Of a stretch of 64,000 nucleotides of DNA, positions 57,050 through 64,000 are shown piece by piece (the stretch's first letter is position 1; every line of letters begins with the position of its first letter). Origin of the DNA: Rehmannia glutinosa (lineage: Eukaryota > Streptophyta > Magnoliopsida > Lamiales > Orobanchaceae); NCBI GenBank assembly GCA_016081115.2, contig CM071936.1, positions 76,671,262 to 76,735,261 of the forward strand. Direction: 5' to 3'. The position numbers were made by a program, and so were the translations under genes. A model generated the notes under the pieces. It did no database searches. It worked only from the letters and a program-made list of their open reading frames with translations, and was not told the DNA's origin.

Positions 57050-57270
57050 GCAGGCAACAACCTCAAAGACGCGCTAGTAGCGCACTCCCTCAACATAGAA
57101 GTCGAAGACATCGACACCTCCAAATACTACTCCGTCAGCGAGGAAATCGGCCGCCGCGTCAGCCAAGCAGCCAACACCAACTCCATCGTTGAAACCCGCC
57201 ATCGTTGTCTCGATACATTTCTCTCTCCTTTCTCCTCCTGCTCCGCCGCCTATCATCTCCCCAGCCATTT
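57050..57270 (+). pseudogene. Unrecognised captured coding fragment in the CACTA element
   Basis: A GC-rich frame encodes ALVAHSLNIEVEDIDTSKYY followed by SVSEEIGRRVSQAANTNSIV, a normal-looking protein segment with high GC compared with its surroundings. I do not recognise the family. Downstream the frame reaches a stop at about 57290. Confidence 0.45.
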
Positions 57271-57478
57271 CTTCGTCTCTGGCCTAAACTAGGTTTGTTA
57301 CTTGGAAATTCTCACCCAATGGCCAAACAATCTCAAATTTCTAAACCCTAGGTAATTGCTTATTCTGATTTACAATTTTTCTGATTTTCTCTTTAACATA
57401 TTTTAGTTTATGAATCAGTAGGATGTTCGTGTGTTGTTGAAATTCTCTTAACACCTGTAAATCTTTCATCTCTTCAGG

Positions 57479-57581
57479 TACATTACGATAGAAGAACTAG
57501 AGCAGGCTCTCAGAGAGTTCGGCATGGAGGATGGGAAGGACATAAGGGAAATTATCACTGAAGTACTTGATGTTGATCATG
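57479..57581 (+). pseudogene. Captured calcium-dependent protein kinase EF-hand exon
   Basis: The exon-like segment has an acceptor TCTCTTCAG before it and a donor GTAAGC after it. It encodes YITIEELEQALREFGMEDGK followed by DIREIITEV, the fourth-EF-hand region of plant CDPKs (known form ITIEELEQAL). Only this exon is present, without the kinase domain or the following EF-loop, so it is a captured fragment. An extra Leu codon near the end (EVLDVDH) departs from the family. Confidence 0.75.
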
Positions 57582-59071
57582 TAAGCATGAAAATTCTACT
57601 GTCATGCAACTTTTCCACAGATTCTTGAGTGATTATGACTTCCTGAATTTTGACATTTTTCGTCTTCAAGTTGTTCTTATAGGAGTGATTGGAATACTAA
57701 TGCCTGGGTATAGATAAAATAATACAAGGTGGCTAGTAGTGTATGATATTATTCTTGATTTTAGTTTAATTAAACTATAGATATTAGGTACTAGTTTGGC
57801 CTGATAGTTGACTTTGCATATGGGGATTGCTTAAATTGTTTTACCCTTAAAGAAATCCATCAAGTTGGCAATTGGCATGATTCTCATGCATCTAGCAATA
57901 AAAATTGGATCGGTGGAACATTTGAACACTAGCTTATATGGTTATATTGTTGGTTGTCATTGAAATTGGATCGATGGAACATTTGAGATACATGTTCCTC
58001 TGGTTACCATGTTAATAATAATTAGTATTCTTGATTCGTAAAATTCACTTCATTGAAGTTTTGGGCTTCCTAGCACCTCTGAGTTGTTGAATTGGTTGAA
58101 TGTTGACAATGTTACTACTATAAAATTTTATTAATTCGACTAACAGAGGTAACTCCAGAAAAATGGTCTATTTACTATATGCCTGCATAGCGGTTATTAG
58201 TGTTTTCTTTAATGTGAAAATCAAACCAACATTTGATTCGGCAGCTGTTGAATATAATCCTATACCACTTTAGTATAGGACATGTTTGAGGCAGACTATT
58301 TAAGATTGGAGTTCGGAAAGAGCTTGTAAAACTTGTTATCTTGATGACCTGTCTTAATATTTGGCTCTGTAGTTACTCTCTTTGCACAAGCTGGACATAG
58401 TCTCACCAGTGATATTCTAGCCTCTGAAGGAGTATATGTGTTCCTTGTCACATCTACTAACTAGTTTGAGATGGTGAATTTCGGCATCACCTTCTTTCTA
58501 TTTCTTTAGTATGCTCATGCTATAGTTATAAATTGATTGTGACATGGTTTCATTACATCAGCAGTTGACTTTGAAAACTTGCAACCTCCAACCATGGAAA
58601 ATCTAGATGTGCTCCTTGGTGTAAGGTTTTTCTTTCGTTGGTTGTTTACACAATAATTTAAATGTAGTTACCAATTGTTAGCCTTCTCTTTCTCTTATGC
58701 AAAAGAAAAAAATGTGTATCAAGAGAACCTGATCATAATGGTAAGATGGATATTGTTGTCTTTACCAGAAGATTGGTATTTTTTTTTAGGCTGCCTTTTT
58801 TATGATTTAGGCAGTTTTTAAGAGCAGTCTTCACCTGCAGCTAGTTGGTTTTCTTCCACCAAATCTACAAAGAAGGTAATATGGCATGTTGTGAATACAA
58901 TAACATTTTTTCGTTTTGTTTCATCCTTACATAATCTCTGCCGTGTTTTTCAATTTCCTTCTACATCTTTGTTCATTTGTCTATTTCGAATTATACTCTA
59001 ATTAAGTTCATTAATCCTTATTATCCTTAACATGTCAACTTTCTTTAAAGAATGTGTTAACTTTTGGTTTA

Positions 59072-59296
59072 GCATAACAACAATTGATGATATCAACGCC
59101 AACTGGCAGTCCATTTGGGGCCTGGTGAATGAAATGGTATTAATATCCTTAAATAGAGCTTAGTAGAGATGTAGCTATAAACTTTTTGTTTAATATCTTT
59201 GACACTTTTTCAGATTCGGATATGTTGGAAATTGGAAACCGTGGCACGACTTATCAGACGTACCGAGCACATTTCAGCATTTGGGCTTTGATGAAG
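59072..59296 (+). pseudogene. Two unrecognised exon-like fragments in the CACTA element
   Basis: 59214-59296 follows an acceptor TTTTTCAG and precedes a GTATTC donor. It encodes FGYVGNWKPWHDLSDVPSTF and then QHLGFDE. 59072-59138 encodes a WQSIWGLVNEM stretch and is followed by GTATTA. Both look like real exons, but I do not recognise the gene. A similar short fragment, VDFENLQPPTMENLDVLLG, is at about 58562-58620. Confidence 0.4.
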
Positions 59297-59866
59297 GTAT
59301 TCTTTGTTATACAGTGATAATCAATTTCTATTCAGCCACTTTTTTTTGTTAAGTTGTTTAGATGATTTTTAATGAAGCTAGCTATTAATCCACTTAGCAC
59401 AACCTTAAGTTTCATCTCAATTTATTGGTCTTTTATCTCTATCCCAAATTATTGATGATTTATACTTTAATATAAATATGTATTGTGAATTCTTATGAAG
59501 TATGAGTCAAATTGTAGTCTGAAGCAGAAACTTTGGTTTCTTAAGCAGACTGAAAGTCAAGCATTGATAGTCAAATTGGAGGACAGTCAACATAAGGGAG
59601 CATTTGATGATGGAGAACATAATGGAGCATAAATGTCATAAGAGAAGACATTACCTTTGGCCTTCTTAGCCTGAGCTGCGTAATCTTGGCAAGCTACTGA
59701 TAATATAGTTCCCAAAGAAAAATTGCAATTTTCTATAAAATGCCTTTATGGATTTCATCAGATATAAGAGCATGTGTCCAATAGTAGTCATATACACCTT
59801 TCAACTGATCTTCAGCATCAATGTATGCATTGCCCATCTGAAGCCAAATCACATTTTTCATGAGTA

Positions 59867-60118
59867 AGAATTCTTGCTCCTATCGCTCTTGGCTTGGTGC
59901 TAAACACTTACGCCAAACTAGTTGTATCGTTTTTGCAGCCTGTGATGCCGTTTGTTGCTATGATTTGTACTTCATTGTGCATTGGAAGCCCTCTTGCTAT
60001 AAACAGGAGACAAATCCTTTCAGCAGAGGGTCTGAGATTGGTTGGCCATGTACTATCATTTCATGCAGCGGCGTTTTCGTTCGACTATTGGATCTCCAAA
60101 ATTGTACCTTTGAGGCAA
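59867..60118 (+). pseudogene. Captured BASS (bile acid:sodium symporter) exon
   Basis: The frame encodes LAPIALGLVLNTYAKLVVSF followed by LQPVMPFVAMICTSLCIGSP, then LAINRRQILSAEGLRLVGHV and the end FSFDYWISKIVPLR. These are the transmembrane segments of plant plastid BASS transporters, recognised from memory. A GTATTG donor-like site follows 60118. No other BASS domain parts are seen, so it is a captured piece. Confidence 0.72.
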
Positions 60119-60204
60119 GTATTGTTTAGAAATCTTTTATTTCTTTCTGGGCTGAATGAGTGAATAAAGCATGAATCTTCATGTGCATTTTTTGTATATT
60201 TGGG

Positions 60205-60335
60205 GGATAATTACAAAACTACCCCTGACTTTAGGCTAATTACAAAAAAACCCAGTTATCCCTAAATTTGTAATTGTGTCTATAATCGGCATGTTGAATG
60301 TGTAATTATCTCTTTACATTTGTTTTTAACTTACA
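60205..60335. repeat. MITE-like AATTACAAAA segment inside the CACTA element
   Basis: GGGGATAATTACAAAACTAC and GGCTAATTACAAAAAAACCC resemble one end of the MITE family at 52497-52797. The extent is unclear. Confidence 0.4.
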
Positions 60336-60949
60336 AAATTGCACCCTCAAAGAAGCCTCTGCAATTTACTTCATTTTGTTTTTATTGACATCCTAATACA
60401 AACCTCAACTAAGTATGCTTGATTCTGAAATATGCATCTTATTCTGCTTTCAAGATCATTTAATTGTTAAAGAAATTTAAGTATTGTCGACATCTTATTT
60501 TGTTTCCTTTTCATTTTTGCTACCCTTTTTGATTGTTATATGTAATATTGTGCAAGGAAGTTGTTGGAAATGGCATGCATGATGCTTGGGGCAATTGGAA
60601 AATCGTAGGATTTATAATTAAGTACAGGATCTAAAGGGTATAATTATTGTTTTTTATTCTTGTTGTAATGATAGGAGCTGGAATGACATGACCAATATTG
60701 ATCATGCCTTTAGTTGAATATAACCTTTTTGTTGGCTGATAGAATTGGATTATGAATTTGTAGTTGTTTATCGAAAGTAAACTTCGCTACTTTTTGTTGG
60801 ATTATGGATGTTTGTGATTTTAGTATTAATGCATTTTTTGTTGATTGTTGGAATTGGATTTCATGATGAATTGCTTATTAATATGGATTTTTTGCAGCTT
60901 TAATTTGTATTATATCTAGAGCTTATAAATTTTATTTCATACAAAAGAC

Positions 60950-61330
60950 GCCGGTTTAAAACCGGTGTGTAAAATCGATTTATATTCTTTTAAAGACAGC
61001 GGTTCTAAACCGGTGTCAAATACATAAAACTTTTAACATCAGGGCCTTAGAAAGCGGATATTTTATCTCTGCAACACCGGTTTAAAACCGGTGTCTTTTA
61101 AGGAAACGACACTGATTCTCAACCGCTGTTAAAAATTTCAGACTTTTAACACCAGTGGCTTTAACACCGGTTGTTTTACTAATAGACACCGGTTTAAAAC
61201 CGGCGTCTTTAAAGGAAATGACACCGGTTTAAAACCGTTGTTAAAAAGTTCAGACTTTTAACACCAGTGGCTTTAACACCGGTTGTTTTACTAATAGACA
61301 CCGGTTTAAAACCGGTGTCTATCAGCATTT
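60950..61330. repeat. Right subterminal repeat region of the CACTA element
   Basis: GGTTTAAAACCGGTGTCT-type palindromes recur about nine times. A 112-bp unit starting CAGACTTTTAACACCAGTGG is duplicated in tandem, at 61139 and 61251. Confidence 0.85.
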
Positions 61331-61344
61331 TTGTTGTAGTGATA

Positions 61345-61745
61345 GTTCACCTGAAGCAGAAATTCCTCATGGACTCTGGAATAGGCGAAACAGTTGGAGA
61401 TATTAAAATAGCTTAGGAGTGTTATGTGGCCACCTTAAAAATGAGCAAGCTCCCCGGACCGAACGATGAAAGCACCACACAGCCCTAGACGCCAGTTCTC
61501 CCCCGCTCCATGGCAGCTTTAGTATTTGTTATTATTTCTACATTCAGTTTATTTCCGCCCTGGAGGTGTTAAACATGTTTATTTACATTTTAGCATTATT
61601 TCCACCCACAGGGCGTAAAACTTTATTATTTTCAAATAATGAATAAAAGTACATTCACGTTTCTACTTTGATTTTGTGAATGCAGTTAATAGCCAGATAT
61701 GGCCACGATTAATGACTATTTGGGTGCTCTCCTTAGCAAACCCTA
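61345..61745 (+). other. Gypsy G2 continuation and spacer after the CACTA insertion
   Basis: 61345-61500 continues the protease-RT linker, with an in-frame stop in AAAATAGCTTAGG. 61500-61745 is non-coding. It includes words such as CGCCCTGGAGGTGTTAAACA. No RT motif is seen in any frame. Confidence 0.6.
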
Positions 61746-61750
61746 TTCGT

Positions 61751-62220
61751 CCGGCTAAAGCCCCGGATGGGAGGGGCCTCCTCATGGAGTCCTTGTAAAT
61801 AACCTCCTTCGACTAAGACCCTAGAGGGGAAGATCTCACCCATCTATAAACCCGGTTGGGAAAACCCCTTCCGGCTAAGACCCTGGATGAGAGGGGCTCC
61901 CTCGCGGGGGTCTTAGTAATTAACCTCCTCTAGCTAAGACCCCCAAGTGGGAAGACCCCTTCCGGCTAGGACCCCGGATCGGAGGGGCCTCCTCATGGAG
62001 GTCCTAGTAATTCACCTCCTCCAGCTAAGATCCCAGAGGGGAATACCTCACCCGGATAAGACCCCGAGTGGGAAAACCCCTTTCGGCTAAGACTCCAGAT
62101 AGAAGGGGCCTCCTCATGGGGGTCCTAGTTATTCACCTCCTCCGGCTAAGACCCCGGGTGGGAAGACCCCATTCGGCTAAGACCCCGGAGGAAGGGCCTC
62201 CTCACAAGGGGTCCCGTGAA
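61751..62220. repeat. GC-rich minisatellite with 211-bp higher-order period
   Basis: The word CCGGCTAAGACCCCGGAT and variants start at 61751, 61871, 61962, 62082 and 62172, spacings of 120, 91, 120 and 90 bp. Two alternating monomers make a dimer of about 211 bp, repeated twice. Tandem repeats between pol and the 3' LTR are known in Tat/Ogre elements. Confidence 0.88.
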
Positions 62221-62740
62221 ATATTTCTCCCTGGTGAAAATGTGCAAGAAAAAGAAGGCAAAAATGCTAACACATGGGGGGAAGAGATTAAAATGATACA
62301 GTAAAAACTTGAGCTACAGAAGGGCGCCCCCTCCGAGCTCCTGAAGGGCGTCCCACCGAGCTCCAAAAGGGCGCCCTCGATGGGATGTGGAACAACATTC
62401 TGAACGATAAGACAAGAAACCCTTATAGCCCTCCACCCAACTGGACCTCTCCTTAGCTAATAACTCGACACCAACGGGAGACAGGAAGAAAAACTCATTC
62501 GTCTGCGCCTCGTGAGCAAGCTAATCCTTCGCCCGAGCATACTTCTTGGACAAATATGTCATCTGGCTCTCATGCTGACTAGTGCCCACCTTGACGCTTT
62601 TCACCTTACTCTGAAGTTGGCAGTTCTCTGCCCCGTCACCTCACCACGATGGTTCGAAGCCGACTCAAGGTTCAGAATTTACAACAAAATTTTTACAAGT
62701 CTTAGTAAAAAGAGACAGAATGAAGAATGAAGATGCTAAG
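62221..62740. other. Gypsy G2 spacer with short GGGCGCCC repeats
   Basis: AGGGCGCCCCCTCCGAGCTC, a variant and a third copy lie at about 62322-62375. The rest to 62740 is non-coding on the plus strand and may belong to the antisense ORF. Confidence 0.5.
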
Positions 62741-64000
62741 TAACCATGGAAGCTTACCCGAGTGACATCCCCACAAAGATGTGTCTCGATGTCCTTGAAG
62801 GACAGAGACCCAAGACGAGACTGGTCATCTGCCGACAAAGCTCTTCTCATACTAGCATATCCCAAGCCGAAATGTATAGTCCCAGTGGGACTGGATCCCC
62901 TCACAATGGATCACTCCACCAGAAAAGATAGTTCGAGGACCAATGGTCCCGGAAGCAGCATCACTAGACTCCGCCACGGCCTCTTCCCCCATAAGAGCCA
63001 GAAGGAGGACATGGAGCAGGAACAACATCAACACGGTCCCCATAACGAGAACCCAAGTGCCGATTACCCTTTGAACCGCGTGGGGTGGCCCTCATTCACC
63101 ATCACTCCGAGATGGGGCGCTCGAGCTCCCGCCAGCAGCAGACTTTCCCTTGGCTTTCTCATTTTCCTTCCTATTAAAGTCCATCAACTCCACAATAATA
63201 TAACTCTCTTTACCTGGAATGCAAACAAGAAGCAATATCAGATAATGGAAGCACTCAAATGTATAAGTAAAGTGAGAAGCAGTACAAAGAAGTAAAGCAA
63301 GGTGGAGTACCCAAGAACTCCGTAACATTCAGAAGACTCTTGAACAAACCCTTTGATCTATAAACTTTCATCATCTCCTTTCGGGAAGCGGGAGTGTCTC
63401 GGGCCGACATGGCTTCCGAGACCCAATCGTGAGGGAGCTCCCAACCATTGTCCCTTACAAAGATGAAGTCCTCCTTCCACGACCCACCAGGAGAAGGGAG
63501 CTCCGTAAGAAACTTGCACTATGTAACCATGAAGCTTACCCGAGCAACATCCCCGCAAAGATGTGTCTCGATGTCCTTAAAGGATAGAGACCTAAGACGG
63601 GACTGATAATCCGCCGACAAAGCTCCTCTCGAACTAGCATATCCCAAGCCAGAATCCGTATAGTCCTTGTGGGACTGGATCCCCTCACGACGGTTCACTC
63701 CACCAGAAAAGATAGTTCGAGGACCAATGGTCCCGGAAGCAGCATCACAAGACTCCATCCACGACCTCTTCCCTCATAAGAGCCAGAAGGAGGACATGGA
63801 GCAGGAACAACATCAACACGGCCCCCATAACGAGAACTCGGGCGCCGATCACCCTTTGAACTGTGCGGGTGGCCCTCGCTCACCATCACTCCGAGACGGG
63901 GCGCTCGAGGTCCCGCCAGCAGCAAACTTTCCCTTAGCCTTCTCCTTTTCCTTCCTCTTGAAGTCCATCAATTCCACAATACTATAACTCTCTTTACTTG
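62741..64000 (-). pseudogene. Antisense ORF of Gypsy G2, tandemly duplicated
   Basis: On the minus strand the segment 63758-63519 encodes a stretch with SLSFKDIETHLCGDVARVSF and a donor GTAAGCTTC just after. Left of it, 63558-63358 encodes in one frame WKEDFIFVRDNGWELPHDW, which resembles the WKDRFFFV motif of the PF04195-like family also seen in the G1 antisense ORF. A second copy of the first segment is at 62904-62665. The frame is broken in both copies, and the ORF continues beyond the window. Confidence 0.6.
62741..64000. repeat. 783-bp direct tandem duplication
   Basis: TAACCATGGAAGCTTACCCG at 62741 and TAACCATGAAGCTTACCCG at 63524 begin segments that stay similar for about 470 bp (to about 63211 and about 64000). 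The offset is 783 bp. The second copy reaches the end of the window, so its length is unknown. Confidence 0.85.

Larger units (their letters stand above)
56527..61341. mobile_element. Non-autonomous CACTA (En/Spm) element with captured host exons
   Basis: The termini are CACTACAAGAAAACTGCT and (minus) CACTACAACAAAAATGCT, continuing to about 28 bp of inverted repeat. The flanks are ATA at 56524-56526 and ATA at 61342-61344, the 3-bp duplication of CACTA elements. Subterminal regions (56545-56880 and 60950-61330) repeat a GACACCGGT motif in both orientations. No transposase is recognised. The interior holds exon-like pieces in plus orientation with splice sites, including CDPK and BASS fragments. 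The element cut the Gypsy G2 protease. Confidence 0.93.
54014..64000 (+). mobile_element. Tat-type Gypsy element G2, non-autonomous, runs off the window
   Basis: Order on the plus strand: 5' LTR (54014-54596), primer site, gag, protease, CACTA insertion (56527-61341), a short continuation (61345-61500), a GC-rich minisatellite and an antisense ORF on the minus strand. The gag and protease sequences and the antisense ORF fit the Tat lineage. RT, RNase H and integrase are absent between 61500 and 61750, so the element depended on others to move. The 3' LTR lies beyond 64000. Confidence 0.8.

Noticed and set aside
61751..62220. CRISPR-like array
   Set aside because: Units are 90-120 bp GC-rich minisatellite monomers without unique spacers, in a plant retroelement.
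62068..62304. Plus-strand frame in the Gypsy G2 tail
   Set aside because: It is a read-through of minisatellite units.

Overview
This is nuclear DNA of a flowering plant, almost certainly a eudicot. It holds a spliced chloroplast Rubisco activase gene, an L-type lectin receptor kinase gene, and a dense layer of nested plant transposons (Copia, Gypsy, CACTA, hAT-like and Mutator-like elements, a tRNA-derived SINE). An asterid is my guess from style only; nothing in the window proves it. Only two genes look like ordinary host genes: the receptor kinase at 31424-33400 (minus, one exon) and Rubisco activase at 48610-51990 (minus, seven exons).

Left third (1-31044). The window opens inside a collapsed Sirevirus-like Copia remnant (1-1580). 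It sits in the antisense-ORF end of a Tat-type Gypsy element (1581-10097, minus), which carries gag, protease, RT/RNase H, a second archaeal-type RNase H, integrase, and an intron-containing ORF on the opposite strand. After about 1 kb of plain sequence comes a nested pair. Copia element B spans 11189-31039 with a perfect CGAAC target duplication. Its 3' LTR is split by a larger Sirevirus-like element A (11526-25035), which has a long extra ORF region between pol and its 3' LTR. The right junction of A is rearranged: about 560 bp of A's LTR and about 315 bp of B's LTR are gone, and a 16-bp filler matching B's own gag stands between them.

Middle (31045-48605). The lectin receptor kinase is followed by a mosaic: a hAT-like MITE, a 660-bp composite SINE with three tRNA-like promoter units, an F-box gene fragment between inverted-repeat-like flanks, a 118-bp near-perfect hairpin, nested TIR elements, and a degraded Copia element (39394-44020). 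That Copia carries its own hAT insertion and a solo LTR of the element-A family. Then come two TIR elements set back to back in TA microsatellites, one holding a Ulp1-type protease remnant.

Right part (48610-64000). Rubisco activase encodes the long (alpha) redox-regulated isoform, and reading through the last splice donor stops after one codon (beta-type end). Its introns and upstream region hold members of one MITE family. From 54014 to the window end lies a second Tat-type Gypsy element (plus). It has gag and protease but no RT or integrase that I can find, a 211-bp higher-order minisatellite, and a tandemly duplicated antisense ORF. A 4.8-kb non-autonomous CACTA element (56527-61341, TSD ATA) interrupts its protease region and carries captured host exons, including a CDPK EF-hand exon and a bile-acid:sodium-symporter (BASS) exon.

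The elements do not form a pathway. The biology lies in the order of insertions, the capture of host exons and the decay of each copy. All retroelement reading frames here are interrupted, and none looks autonomous.
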